From positions 1-64,000 of the forward strand of contig VZRG01002554.1 of assembly GCA_013397435.1 (NCBI GenBank): a DNA stretch of 64,000 nt, read 5' to 3'. The notes under the pieces are model-generated. The model was given only the letters and a program-made list of their open reading frames with translations, did not search any database and was not told the DNA's origin. This DNA is from Erythrocercus mccallii (lineage: Eukaryota > Chordata > Aves > Passeriformes > Dicruridae). Positions 23,501 through 38,500 of the stretch are shown here, one piece after another (positions within the stretch are counted from its first letter, which is position 1; the number at the start of each line of letters is the position of its first letter). A program made the position numbers and the translations under genes.

Positions 23501-26500
23501 GTGTCAAAGAGCTTTTTCTGTCTGTCACTGCTCTGAAATTTCTTAATTAATGGATTAATTGACTGTGTCCACTGCCAAAGCAAAAAGGAAATTACATATC
23601 AAGCAAGGAGTATAAATGCCAATAGAGATATCAGACACTCCAGTTTGCCAGTATAAAGCAGTACTTTAACCTTGCCAGCTGTTTCACTGTCTCTTTGAAA
23701 AAAAGAAGCAAAATCATTCACAGGTCAAATAAAATCCTTTGGCTTTTGCTGAATGAATACATCATTCATCCTATGAGTGGTATCTGAGGTCTGTCACCTC
23801 TGCTCAGGTGTTCCTGGAGGTAAGAACTGCAAGATGTGGCCTTAAGGTACCACAGGGTGACTGTTCTGCAATGACAGGCTTTTCAGAAACACACTTGCTA
23901 CTCACAGAAGACAACTGAGAAACACAAAGGTTTTTAAAGATACACTAATCAAAGATAATTACAGAGTCAGTAAAATACTTAATGGCTAGCTGTGCTAATT
24001 ATCTAGTGGGGGAAAAACATTAGCTTAGCTGGTAACCTTATGCTCAGTCAGACTGGAAGATAATCCACATGTGAGGAGGCAAGGACGTGCTGAGCACTGA
24101 GCAGTGCCACTGATGGTGACACCCACTAGAGACTCTCACTGTCCTGTCTGCAGGACTTCCATTCCCCTCTGGAACTGCGTGTGGCAATTCCACACCCCCC
24201 AGCCTCCCAACACCTCCTCACTGCCCATGTTTCTCCAAGGACACACATCACCAAACACACACATTACCTCTGATGGCTTCTGTGCACAGTCTCTGTCCTG
24301 TTTGGGAAAGATTAAGACATTTAAAATGTCATGGTTTACAGCAAGTATTCAATTCATTGTGATTACCTGAGTTAAGTTCTGAGTGAAATACCCTTCCCTG
24401 ACTGTTCCTTTTCCCCAAAATAAATCTCTTCAGAACTGTATTTCACACAGATTAAACCTTGCTTGCTTTAGGTCAGTGAGCTGACATGGAAATAGGGTTG
24501 CTTTGGTTCACTTTGTGAAGGATTAGCTGTGCACATGATTAGTGACACGCAGAATGTTAAGGCACTCACGGGCAGAGCTGCCTGAGGGGACCCAGAGCAG
24601 GAACCAGACAGGGTAGAAGCCAAGATAAAACATCCACAGCCTCTACTCCTTGTCTGTCCAAACAAACAAAAAACTGAAGACCCTCTGCCCATGAACTCCA
24701 GCTCTTATCAGATTCTGGTGACATTTTCAGTCCTGTCAGCCTCCCCCCTACACTGCAAGGCAGAGGAGGTATCAGGGAATTCAGGAGCTTCTATGAGTTC
24801 AGGCTGTCACAAAAGAGAACATGAACTGCACTGATTTGATGGCATTGCTAGAGATTAGCTGCTTTTGGTTGCTTCCACAGAAACCTGAACTAAAGCTATC
24901 CCCTGACATCCAACAGATCAGTATTTTGTTTCTGTCTACCTCAAACATAGTCAGCCCAGACTGTATTTTATAGTGCATTAATTACATGGCCTTCCAAAAT
25001 TATTCACCTGAAACACAGGTAGGAGGTGATGGTGGGAGTTATTTTTTTCTTGTCTTAAATCAGAAAAGTATATCGAGTAAAAAAGTCCCACCTCATTTTG
25101 TGAGCAAAACCACAAGAGTCTCAGACAAAAGCCTCACACAAAGAGGGGGGAAAAAAAGCACCTATGTTTTCAAGGACAGAATTTTTCTTTAGTAAAATGT
25201 GGAAGATGTCACATGTGTGTGACCACTGCCAACACATGCCACAAGGAGCCCTGCTTTGACTCAGAATTTCTCAGAAGGCAACACAGCACCCACAGGGTCA
25301 CAACAGAGATGTCACAGCAAATGCAAGGAGATGGACCCAACCTACCATTTCAGATGCCTCTTTCCTCAAACTGCTCAGACTGCTGGACTTCTGCAGTGTG
25401 GAAGTTCTGAAACAACAACATAAAAACCGAGCTCTTATTAGAATTAAACTTGCTAAGACAAAGGAATCAGCTTTAAAGACAGCATTATAATACATGATGA
25501 GATATACCAAACCAAATGATATTTGAATTAAGATGCAGTAATCAGTGCAGTAAATGCAGTAATCAGAGCCCATGCAATTTAATGAGATACTGTAAGAACT
25601 TCCACACTGGAATAACTGCTGCTTTAGGGAATATGGATATGTGTCAGAAACTAAAATTATTTTCTCCTCGTTGTCAGCTGATCATCTTCCCTCCACTAGC
25701 AAAAGGAAAAAGCAAATCATGTGTGCATGCATTGTGGAAAACTATAAATTTAAAAGTACATTGACAGTCTACCATCAAATTAGAGATGCTTCACAATGTA
25801 ACAGGAAGTACCATGTGCCCAGATAAAGCAAAATAATGACCATGAAAGCATGGGACATGAGCAGAAACAAAATACCATCTTGGCTAGCTAGAATTAACTG
25901 ACCTATTTACATATGTATGTAAAAAATAGAGGGTGCTTTGTGGGGGTTCAAGTTGACCATCACATTTAAATATGTTCCCTGAACAGTTTTGATTATGGCA
26001 CTTACACTGGACTATCACACAGATGAGTTTCAGGGGAGGAACCTGTTGATCTTCCATCACTGTAAAAACAAAAAAGATATGAAAAAAGGCTGAGACAGAA
26101 ATCCTATGATCTCAGCCTGCTTTAATTCTGTTTTCACTTCGGCTCTTATGGTACTAACATATGGCAAATTTTCCCTGGTACGGTGGCAAGTCTTGTAAAA
26201 GACAAAGTACAAGGTGAGCTCAAGAGCCCCAGGGAAGACAACTCTCACTGTAAGATGATGACAATACTGAACTATTCAGCCTCAATAAATGTAGAGGTTC
26301 CAGCAGGGTCTGCAGCATCACAACGAGTGGCAGTCACCATCTCCCGGTTACCACCCACAGCATGGGGTACTTTGCTGCAGTTTAGTGCTTGTTTTGGTTT
26401 TTTCCAAGAGGAGACAAGTGAAATCCCTGCTGGTGATGGCTCAAGCTGCATGAGGAACATGCACAGCACAAACTGAGCAAAGCTCACAAACTGGGTTTCT

Positions 26501-29500
26501 GGATAGGATCCTTTCCTCGACTGGAACTGGAAAAATCACACATTAAATTGAGCTTGCACTGATATTTCACATTGAGATTGATGACTGTTTCAAGTCAACA
26601 TCTCCTTGCCTCTGGATTCTTAGTGTTTGATACTCCTTAAGATAAAGCCAGGGATTTGGACCCAGAAGAAAAAAGCCCAAGCAGAGCCTTTGTTGACCTG
26701 TGAGTCTGGGGTGCTTTTCTGTACTCCCCGCAGTGCCAGTGCAGGTCTGCATGGATTGGGTTTCCTCCCAGGACAAGGAGGGTGCAGGATTAGAAGTGCT
26801 GGTGAAAGGTGACAGCCACTCCTCACCCAGCAGCTGCCACTGGTTCCAAGCATGGGGATCCTTGGGTGCCACAGGTCAGCCAGAGCCCCAGGCTGCAGCC
26901 ACACATCCCTTGAGTTTCCTCCCCTCCTCAGGTTAGAGCTGGAAGCCCTTTTGTTCTGGCAGTGCCTTACAACCATCTTTAGCAGCTGTGAAAAATGTCT
27001 GAGCACAAATCACTTGGGTTTGCAGAGCCAACACCATGCCAGCCAGACTTCCATGGTGCAAACCTAGACAAAAATAATGATTCTGTGGCCTTGATTACAT
27101 TAGATCAGCTTCCTTCTCCTTCTGTTCATTCCTCGTGAAGCAGCTGGTACAGACCATGAGTGCTGCTACGACAGCAACTAAACCAGCCTTTGCTTACCCA
27201 GGATTTAATCAATGCACTTCAGGAACACTAGCTTGGTTTGCTGCAGCTGAGCAAGGGAATTCTAGCCTTGTTTACCCGGCTAAAGGTTTGATAATTTAGT
27301 GACTGACAGATTATTGCTCTTCTTAAACATCATAGAATATAGGATTTACAACTGAAAAATACATGGAAACCACAATACCTCATTTCACTTGCAGGATCTA
27401 GCCTAGGGTGTGTTTTCAGTCTCTCCGCAACAGTTTCTGAGCTCTTGGATGTTGATGAAAAGGAAGGCATTGAAATCTGTAAAATGCTGGTGTGGATCTG
27501 TAAGGAATTCTGAAAAGAAGGAAGAGTATGTGTTACAATCTTATGAGCTGAAATTAAGCAATCATAAATGAAAAAAAAAGTAACAGATAAACCACGAAGA
27601 GAAGGATCTGAAATAAGGCTTCAAAAGTGATTTTTTCCTTGTTGTAATAGAATGGTTTACTGCTTGAAAGATAGCACTGCAGATAAAACATGAATCATTG
27701 CACAGCTAAGCTACAGCATACACAAAAATCTCACAAGTCTCCCAAGGCTTCCTGCTAAATCTGTCTCTACTACAGACACCATGAAGAGTATCCAGTTTTC
27801 AGGTTTAATCCTGTCCTCAGACACTCAGAGAATACAAAAAAGCTGCTAAACATTTAATTTAATCTCATTTTCTTCATAGCATATTCTTGCTGTTTAAGTA
27901 AGTCAAGACCCTGCTCTGACTCAGAGCTTAGAAAAGAGGTCTACAGTTTTTTTACTCGAAAATCTGATTGTAAAAATCAGAGACTGAATCACAACCTACC
28001 TATCATTTAACTGAATGCATGCAATTATGATGGCATCCTTTTAAATACAACAAAATATATTTAATAAGTCCCAACATATTTACTTCAGGTTCGTGTCAAA
28101 GTAAATATAGCTCCTAAAACAGCTACGTTTGCTAAGAAAAGTAATTTTTGTCTAATAGAAAAAGTAATTTAGATCTGTTCTCATGATAAATGCAGTTATT
28201 TGCTGTCTCCTGATCCCATTTGAGGATTGAGAAAAATAAGTTTAATTGAAATTCCTCAGCAGCTTTCACAAGAAAACTACTCTCTTCAAAAGGATATGAG
28301 ACATTACAAAAAACTGTGAAACCCAGAAAAAAATCTTTTCAGAAACTTGAGTTTTGTCATCTGCAATAGGAATCCAGCACAAGCAGCGCTTTCAAGGAAC
28401 AATGGGATTAAATAAAGCAAAAAAACCACAACCCACCTCTTCATGAATATTTACGTTGAACTCATCATGGATTGGAGATGCTGTTACTGGAGTTGGGGAT
28501 GGGCTTTTCTCTGGGTCAGTCACACTTGGTGTGTCCAATAAACCCATGGGAACAGACCCTGAATTCAAGTCTTCACTTTCACTTTCCTTGCCTGAAGGGA
28601 GAGAACATGGAAACTTGTTGGTTTTACAGCCCTTGCTCCCACACAAGCTGCAGCCAGCGTGCTCAGTTATGGGCCAAAAATGGAAGGATTTGATTGCTGG
28701 GATTTTTTAGGAGAGACTACAATAGGAGAGAGTCCTGGCCAAGTGCCACTTCTCAGTTCAACCATCACAACACAGCAGGGTTGGAACAGAGGGAGGTCAA
28801 AAAGCCCAGCAAACACCCTCAGGGCATTTAGTAGCATCAGTTTCAACAAGCTGAATAAATTGGAGTACTTCTTTCCTGTCTGTTCTGGAATTTCATTCTT
28901 AATACTTTGTTTCCCTTATTTACTAAGAAAAAGACCAGAAGGTCAAGTCTGCCTGAAACTTAAGACATCTCTGTGGTACCTTCAAGGCACCCTGAGGAAA
29001 AATGCAGCCCACTGCTCAGGAGTCTACCAGCCTAGAAGGGACCACATCAGGTTTGCAGCCTGCCACAAACTGAGTGTGTCACATTTAGGCAGTGCTGAAG
29101 CCCACACCAGTGTTGGCATACTCTGCTTCTTCCACCCTGGATGCTCCTGAACTGCCTCAGTGCTACCAAAAGGCTTGGAGTGGCTGTGAAAGACAACCAG
29201 TACTTTGCAAAAGGTGAGCAGAAATCCAGTGCTTGTTGCCAAAGATCTGAGGACAACACAAACCAAAGTCTGTTCACAGCAAAAAACTCTCTTGCCCATT
29301 TTTCACTGCCTGAAATCTCTGTCCATGATCACTTCATGGAGCACAGTTACCAGAGAATCAACACCCTCCTGTGCTTGAAGGCACAGCACTGCAAGAAAGG
29401 GCAATACTTATTTAAAAATTGCTCCCCCTCCAACACTCAGCATGGTGTGAACACAACACCACAAAAATATATATTTTGATTCCTCACTCTTGTTGGGCTA

Positions 29501-32500
29501 TTGACAATCTTCACCCTCTGAAGGGGTCTGGAAACCTCCACCAGTCTTAGAATATATGGAATGGGCCATTCCATGGTGTGGTATAGATACAGCTTCTGCT
29601 TCAGTCACACAGTTAAGCTCACCATCACAACACACCTGGAGTTTAAATGAAACAGCAGATTTTCTTTTTTTTTGGTTGTACAATACCTTTTTTACCTTGA
29701 GCCAGTATCACCATGTCTTGGACTTTCTTGTACCTGTTCAGAGATTGCCGAAGCTCTTCTATCTTCTGATCCTACAATAAAAGGAAGTTGTGACTGTGCT
29801 TCCTCCCCCAGAAATAAGAAGTACAAATACTACATCCTTTAGTTTAACTGGATGTGAGACTAAAAGAAATGGGAAGTGTGAATGGGACAGGACTCAGAAT
29901 GCTGAAAGGCTTTGAAATATCAAAAGTTGTATTTAGCAAAAACTATCATCTGATTAATCACCAGAACTGTCCCAGCCTTGAAAGTGGTTTCAGCTCCCTT
30001 GTTAAGTCAAAGGTAGAGCATAATAAATTTGCCATGTACAAAGGATTTAGGGCTTTGGTGATCAAAAGAAAACATCCTACAAAATGCACATGCATATGAA
30101 AGCATAAAATCATGTATGAAAATAATTCATACTTCACAGAAAAGCCCTTTCGGAAACACAGCCTGTGATCTGGCACTTGTATGGAGATCTTTACATTTGC
30201 AGAACACAAATTAATCACACTGAATTCAACAAAACAACAGTGTAAGGACTCTGTACAGATCCCGTGCAGACGCAGAGAGTTCATAAATCCTCAAAGCCCC
30301 TTAAAGGCACTGTAGTGCTTCTGACTGCAGAAACTCATTGATTCTTACAAATCTGATTTTTAATTGAATTGTGAAAAGCTCACATGTGAAGGTTTTCTTA
30401 GAGATTTAAATCAATCTGATGAATGATTACTGAAAAAATAATGACTTTGCTACCTTCTCTTCATTTGCTGCCATTAGAGATTCTACGGCCTTCTTCATTT
30501 TCTGTACCTCTATATCTAAAAACACAACACAGTTCTCCAAGTCAATTTAAATAAGACCATGTAAGGAAATAAGAAAAACAAAAAACCTAGAAGCAACTCA
30601 GTAATATCTGAAAGTAGACTGACAAATTTACAGACAAAACATAAGCTGTTTAATACTTTTTTAAACGCAAACACAAAGAAGGAAGCTATTTTCCCTCAAA
30701 ACCTCTTCTCTGACATTTTTATCAAGGAAATTATGAAATCCAGGAAACTTCCTCCCCCCACCCCTCTCCAAGCCTTATAAGAATGGAAAACTCAAGAGTA
30801 AAACCACTGCTTGACTTTCACCATCTCTATCTTTAAAATAACCAAACACCTGCAAAACAAGAAGTCCAAAATAATAATAAAAAAATTACTCCATTTGGAA
30901 TGCAATAAAACACATCCTCAGTACAACAGTCAACGACCACCCCAAACAACATCTCACAAACCCACTCGACAAAGCCATGGGATTAATGGATGTGATGAAG
31001 GAAGCACCGTGCAGTGATGCTCAGCCCTAATCCAGTATGGATGGAGCAATGAGGAGGGCACAATGGAATGATACAGGTATTTGCTGTGATGAGCAGTCAT
31101 GCTGGAATATTGCATTGCAGTTCAGGCCTGGGAAAGGTTCCTAACACAGACAACAGTGCTTCATCTATAATCCTTATTTACTAGGAAGTAGAAATACATG
31201 GGAACATGTATGTTCTGGAGGTGTTGTGGATTAGGAATTCAAAAATAATGGAAATAATCTCCATTTTTCCTAAAGATCTACCTTGCATAAATGAAGTAAA
31301 ATTCAAATTTCACTACAAATGTAATCAGGTGGCCAAACTCACAGGCAAAAAAGCCTTGTTTCAACTCTCTAAAAATTCATGGAAAGCAAACAGAGCAGGA
31401 AGAACATTCTCCTCCTTAATGAAACACACAAAGAAGCTGCCTGGCTGGCTTTCTAGATGAAAGACATTTAGACATATCGGGCTAAACCAGCAACTGATCC
31501 AGTTCTAGTGATTTTCCCTCAGTTATGCTGGCTGAAAATCTGGTCTACTGGATTGCATCTGCTTTTCACTGGGAGGCAACTGCTTTGTGAGCCTTCCCAA
31601 GACCCAATCTTCCTTCATCTATCAGGTTTTCTTCAGAAAACTTTGTGTTTCAAGTGTGATGTGCTCACCCTTGCTCTCCAGTTTTACTGTAAGTGTAACT
31701 AAGGGTTATAGATGATGCAACCTAACAATGTTTGTTAAAGCAGTTTTGCAAACACATGCAGAAAGCTATTCTGGAAAGCACTTCTGGAATGCAAATGCTC
31801 ATGGAAAGACACCAGGAACCTTACTTTTATCTTTGAGCTTCTTTTTACAATTTTCATCTGTGCAGGGAAAATCCATTGGATTGGAAATTAGCATGAAGGT
31901 TATGACATGAAATAACTTTTAAGACATTATTGATACTTAATGAGTCAACTCTTCCTCACTTCATTCAGCTAATGAGGCAGATAATTTGTTATCTGCAAAC
32001 AGCATTTTTTAATATCAGTCCAAGGCAGATAAAACATGTTTCATCACAGCAAAAGATCTTCTGCTGAGCTACACGAAAAACCATAAAGCTGAGGACCAGA
32101 GGGTAATGAGAGTTCAAGTAATTCCCCAGGGAAAAAAAGCCCTATATAAGTAGTCATGAATGCAATGAAGTCAGACCCTGTTCACATTTAAATGTTCTTT
32201 GAAAAAAATGGAATCACAGTTCATTGTGGTCACTTTTAGTGATGTTAGGCAGTGGTTTTGAAAACACCATTTCATGAAATAAAATGTGACAATCTACACA
32301 CAGCATATTCCTCCCCAGGTCAGGGGAGGAGACTAATCTCTCATGCATTTCTTCTTCTAAAAAAGATACTTTAAAAGCACAGTCCTAAAATCAGCAATAA
32401 CTATCAGTAAGATATATTTAAAATTGAAATTGCATCAGGTCAAAAAAGTCTGTGGAGAATTTCTGTGATGTTTTAACAAGAAATTTCTGTTTTTAAATAA

Positions 32501-35500
32501 ATCCTCAATCTAAGATTCCCTCAAAGAAATACTAATCAATACTAACAGTTTCTTCTTTACAAGCAAATAAAAGAATTACCCAGCATGTAAAATTTTTGTG
32601 CTAATCCAAGCTTAATTAATGTTTAAACTTAATGAGCACACAAATCCAAAATCAATCCTTGATACTTCGGTCTGCAGTATGGTTTTTCCCCTTCCTTATC
32701 AGGAAATTTCCTTTTCAACACAATATTTTTTGAGCATTTGTTGACATTAGTTTAAAAATTTCTCAGCCAGTATAAATTGTATCTTTTGAGGCCCCATGCA
32801 AGTCACTTAAGGAGCTAATTAGGGATTTTTTTGCCTTATTTAAATTTGACCAAGACCTTGCTGTGACAGTAAGTTCAGCACTGGCATTGTCAACACCCTC
32901 TAAATATATTCCAAGAGGTAAACATCAAGACAAAGTTCAGGAAAATTGAGGCTTTTATCAGTTATTTCCTCTACAAGGAAACATGGCCTCAGATGAGGTG
33001 ACTGAGGAGGAGATGGTGACAGAGCCTCCCTTTTTCTTACCTCTGTCCAGTATTTCAATCCCTTCTCCTTTCAGCTTGCAAACCAATTTTTCGTGCAACC
33101 TTTTCACCTCGGCTTCCTTCTGCTCTAGTTTGTCTTTCAGAGCTGACAGTTCATCCTGTAAAGACACAGAGCCACTCAGTGACAGCTTCCACAGGCAGCT
33201 GAGATGTTTCCACAATCCCCTCCTAGGAAGCACAGTGGACAGGTCCTCAGCTGGTGGAAGTGACTGAGGGCCCCTGACATTTAACACTGCCTGAGGGTGC
33301 ACCCACCAAAGTGACTCTGAACATCCCAACAGACCTCTGAGCCCATAACAGAGCAAAATCAGGGGGTCTGTGGTCTGAAATTGTTGGTCTCGTGTATAAT
33401 TGGAAAGAACTTCACATCAAAATTTAAAGACGAAAGACTAAAGGAGAAAAAAAAAGCACTTTTCTTATTTGTTTAACCTTGCAGAGATAGAAAAAAATGC
33501 AGGTGAAAAGGCTGAATGCTAACATTTCCATACATTTTTTTGGTATTTATAGGGCATTTTGCATGTTTGAAGCCAAACAATTTCAAAACTGTGCTTATAC
33601 CAGGCTGAGGACAGTTTCAGAAATAACCACTGCTTCTATGGAAGAAAAATCAATCACAACACCAGCAAGCACATGGACACATACTGGAAAGCAGTTCAGA
33701 CAAAAATGTGGTACCTCTGCCACAGTCTGGGTTTGCTGATCAAGCATTAAGAAAGAAAGCTCGGAGCTGAGATTCTTGGGAATGAGACAGATGGTGTTTG
33801 GGGGAGTTGGGGTGTATTAGAAAAATGCTGTCAAGTTTTAACTTAGATCTAACCATCTGCACTAGCAAGTGACTGGCACAGATCCATGCATTTAACTTTT
33901 TAAAATTTGAGTCAAATCCTACCCAGTCTAGTAACATGTTTCTTTGATGTCCGAGGATATCTTGTGCAACAGCATCATCAAGACAGGACCCTCATTGCAA
34001 CTGTACCCAACACTGAAAATTTAATTTGTTCAGTTTGTAAACAAAGCATAACAAGGCAAGACTCATAATTTTGGCATTTACAGCTTCTACATGATGTTTT
34101 AAATCCTTAATGGAATAAACCAAACTAGAATACTGTGGCTTAGGTATTTTCCTGAGCTACCCTCAGACGATCTGTTGCAAATACACAGTGATGTTTGCAA
34201 CCCAAACTATGGCCCAGCTATGGAATCTCCTGAAATTGGTTCCTGTTTGCTCTAAAGCAGCATTTAAAAAAATAGATCAATCTTAAAATTGTCAAGAAAT
34301 CAAAGCTTTTTTCCACAAGAGTGGCTGGGCAATAAATAATTACAATTCTCCAGTGCTCCAAGTTGGCACTGATTATGATGGGATTTCTGCCAGTGTAGGA
34401 TCCATGCTACTCCAAAACAAGACCGTTTCTTGGTCACTTGAGAAGCTGCTGTTATACCCACAGGCATCTAGAGCTGCATGTGGTTGTCAATGTGTATTCT
34501 TCCCCTGAATTAGAAGCACAATATGCAAATTTACATGTGGGAGAGGGGACAGTATAAAAGAATCACTATTTCCCAGCTAGTTTTCATGAATACATTTTCT
34601 ATAAAAGGGTGATAAAAAGTTCTGTTTGAATAATGGAAGTAAGCTACAGACGAAGCAATCTTCCCTTGGAAGGGGAGTGATTTTAATCCAAGTCTAATGC
34701 CATTATGTGTAACCTATGCAAGGTTCAGAGCAGGAAAATCCTCTGCCCTGCAATATAAAAGCTGTTTACGCGGAATATCTACATAAAGAGCTTTCCACAT
34801 CTAATGAGGAAGGGCACACTGCATATTGACACACAGCAATTAATGAAGAACAGAGCATGACAGCACAGTGCAGGACAGACCAGTAAAGGGTGGAACATGA
34901 AGGATTCAAAACAGGCCCAGCATTACCCAGAAACTACCACACCTTTAGCATCTGGCTTTTTTGCTCCATCCGCTGCTTTTCATACTGCATCTGACCCACT
35001 TTGATTTTCATGCTAGAAAGTTTGGCCATTAAAGACTGGTAACAGAGACAGAGGAGTGAGAGAAAACTAAAGGTAGAAAAGAGACAAGGCTAAATGGCAA
35101 AGAGAAGTTAGACACTTAGAGAAACAGGCTGCTAGAAATACTTGTGAATGCTTTCTCTTCAGAAGGGGTTTATTTTTAGGAGTTATTTAGGAGAAAATAA
35201 ATGCTGTTTTTAACCTGTGGCATACACCTTACATACTGCAACTGGTATTTCTTGACACACATGTGAAACAAAGGTCTAAATAGGTAATAAATTTACTGTT
35301 AACAGCATGGTAAGTTACCCTTCATAAAAAAAGCAATGCTCAAGCTGAAAATCACAGCATGAAATTTGGGAACAGCCGCTGCTGCTAAGTGAGAACAGTG
35401 AAACCCCAGGACCTGAGAGTGCTCAGGATTTTGCAGGGTGCAGGCAAGGATTAGGGAAAAGAGTGAATTCCTAAAGCCTGATTTACACCCATCTCTGCCT

Positions 35501-38500
35501 GTTCCCCTCAGCCTCACTTACTTTGGTTGTTTTCAGTTTTTTCTCATACTGGAGTCTTTCATTGTCCATTTCTCCCACCCTCAACCGCAATTCATTTATT
35601 TCCTGGATCAAATCCTGAGTAAAAGGAAAAAGGCAACCAGAAACAACAAAGAACTTCAGTAAACAAAACAGAAGAAGAGCTAAGACTGTAACAAGAAGAA
35701 AAGCAGGCATAAAAGGAACTCAGTACACAAAACCACATCACCTGGAAAATCCATCACTAAGTCAAGCAGCTCAGAGCTTCCTAAATACCCAGGGACTGAG
35801 CTTCTCAGTTTCTGTGTTACTGCACCGAATGTAAGAGAGCAGAGGACAAAGGGAGACATAAATTGAACTTGTGTTCCCTATGCTGAGGGCTAGGAAAGTC
35901 CTCCTGCTTCCCTGTTCAGCTGCCTGGAGCCCAGTAATAAGGATGGGCAGTGGAAAACAGTGACAGACATCCTTCAACATGTAGCAGCCACATCCTCCCC
36001 TCTGCAGTGCCCCAGGCTCACCAGCCATCACCTGCTTTTTCAAAATATGAAGTGATTACACTGTAAAAATCTGTGCTTCCACCACTTAAAAGAGCCCTCT
36101 CATTGAGGGCTGAACAAAGGAGCCATCACAGGTTTTGACAAGCAAAGGCACTTGTGTTTAAGCATCAATGGCAACACTACATCTGGGCTTTGCAAATTCA
36201 GCCTGGCTTGGAAGAAACTCGGAGCCATCACAAACTCACATCTGAGATCTTCAGAAGACCAGCTCGACCTCCTGACTATCCTGATGGATCCTGACAGGTT
36301 TGGGGGTCAGACCTGAGTGCCCCCAGCCCTCTTGGTCAAGCAAACCCCAAGTCTGACTGCTCCACCAAGCCTCCTCACCCTCTGTGTCAGAGAATGGTTT
36401 GGGTTGGGAGGGACCTTGAAGCCCATCCAGTTCCAAACCATGCTGTGTGCAGAGACACTTTCCACCATCCCAGGTTGCTCAGAGCCCCGTCCAACCTGGC
36501 CTTGGACATTTCCAGGAATCCAGGGGAAGCCACAGCTTCTCTGGGCAACCTGTGCCAGGGCTTCAGCACCCTCAAATAAGGAATTTTTACGGTCTTTATG
36601 TTTGCTTTCCTTCCTACATCTGAGGCAAACCCTATCCATGTCAAGCAATGCTGCACGTTGAGCTAACAGCTCTAAGCACAGTTTTTCAGAGCTGGTAGTA
36701 TAATTAATAGAGATTTATATTTATAAATTAACAAGCCAGCAGCTGACATTTAGAAGGTATTCATGGGTCCCTGGTAACACCTGCCTCCCAGCCCCACACC
36801 ATACTTCCTGAGCTTACAAGCCTCTGGTTATTATTTTGTGCTTAATGAACCTGATGCTAAGAGAGCACCATCTGTATTTCCTCAGAAAGATCCAAGTTCA
36901 ATTCTCAGAACTACAAAAGTGAAAGTGAAAATATAGAATGTTTTCATGCTTTGAGTAATTACTACTTCTAACCTATGACTTTTTAATTCAGGTACACCTG
37001 AAATTCCTTAACAATTGATTTGTTTGGGGCTTTTCTCTCCTGCAGCATGATGCAATGTCAAAATATGCTGTGTAGAACCCACTGCTGAGGCTACTCACCA
37101 CATATTTGTCACTTGAACTACATGACTTTTAAAATACTCAGTGTGATACAGAAAACAGAACAATCTTGTAACCAGATTGGAGGTGATGGTGGATAAATCC
37201 CAAAGAATTCCCTGTGAGTGAGCCAGTTTTACCCTCTGGCTGCTGCTTCAAAAGCCCAGTCTGGCTTTGGACTCCTTCCTAAATAAACTCCCTTGCAGGG
37301 TATTTTCTTACATAAACTCAGCCCAACTCAGACCACCCGTGCTCCTCAAAGAAAATAATGCTGGTGTCTGCTGAGAAAGTGGAAATACTGGAATAATTTA
37401 AAGAACAGAACAATTACGAATCTCTATTAAGTACACAATTAGCTTTGAAAAAGCTGGGTGTTTGTGAACATCTAGACAGCAAATCCTAGAGCACAAAGAC
37501 GTAGTGAGGCATCTGTTTGAACAAAGAATGGGGAATATGAGTAACCAACCAAGCTGGAATGAGAAGTTGCAATGACAGACATAAGTAACAAGTGGATAAT
37601 ATGAAGGATTTAATCAGAATGGTAATTCTGTAGGAGACAGTAGCTCCACAAGTTGTCAGACACCAATTTTTTCTTTTCCCTAAATAAAACCAGAAGCAAT
37701 ATTCATGGTTTTGCTTTCCTAGTTTGGGTATGAATCTTTTTCCACTTCAATCACTCCATACAAATGCCATAACATGTTTTAGGGTAAAATATTTTAAATA
37801 TTCATTTAAATACTCAGCTCTTCTAAAATAACTGATAAACAGCAATATAATTAGATCAACACTGAATAAAATACTGTGTACTTCTGAATAAGTATTGCCT
37901 CCAAAATCTCTCTTAGAGACTTGTAAGGGCTGAGACCCTTACAACTAATTAGACATTCATATTTTCATGGAACCAAATGGAAATTAAGACATAATATCCC
38001 TTCCAGTGTTTAAGCCTAAGCATTTTTACAGCTATAAAGTGTTGAAATAAAGAAGAAAGAATATAATAACATATATCACACTAAACTACATCATTCTGGT
38101 TTTCGAATGGAGGGAGAAACATTTTAGTAACAGTTCATTACTTCTGGCATAAATACCCTTGATATAAATCCATATAGTCCCTAATTACAGTAACTACTAT
38201 TTAAATAACATTTAGGTTATTTTTATCAAAGGCATTTAGTGTGTTTCAAAGTATTTCAGAGAGGGAGGTCTTCACAGAAGATAAGCCTCTTTTACAGATT
38301 TGCTTTTTGTGGTGTACTCTCCTTACTGGAACCAGTTTTCTGGGAACCTGTAGCTCCATGTCCATCTTCTTGGTATGCTGAGCTGTGCAATGAAGTTATG
38401 GAGAGACTGCAGTTCAGGGGGGAAACAAAGAAAGGAGGAGTCCAGGAGAACTCTATAATATTCAGTAAAAACAGAGATAGATATAGAGGAAGCAAATCAC

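Larger units (their letters stand above)
22492..34942 (-). other. Introns among the linker and coiled-coil exons
   Basis: Between coding exons 7 and 16. The solo LTR at 22663 is the only mobile element recognised. The stretch 30516-33040 (intron 8) and 33156-34942 (intron 7) show nothing beyond AT-rich unique DNA. Confidence 0.75.

Noticed and set aside
36317..36661. Open frames over 36.3-36.7 kb as a small gene
   Set aside because: The sequence is a CR1 3' end; the frames are translations of the repeat.
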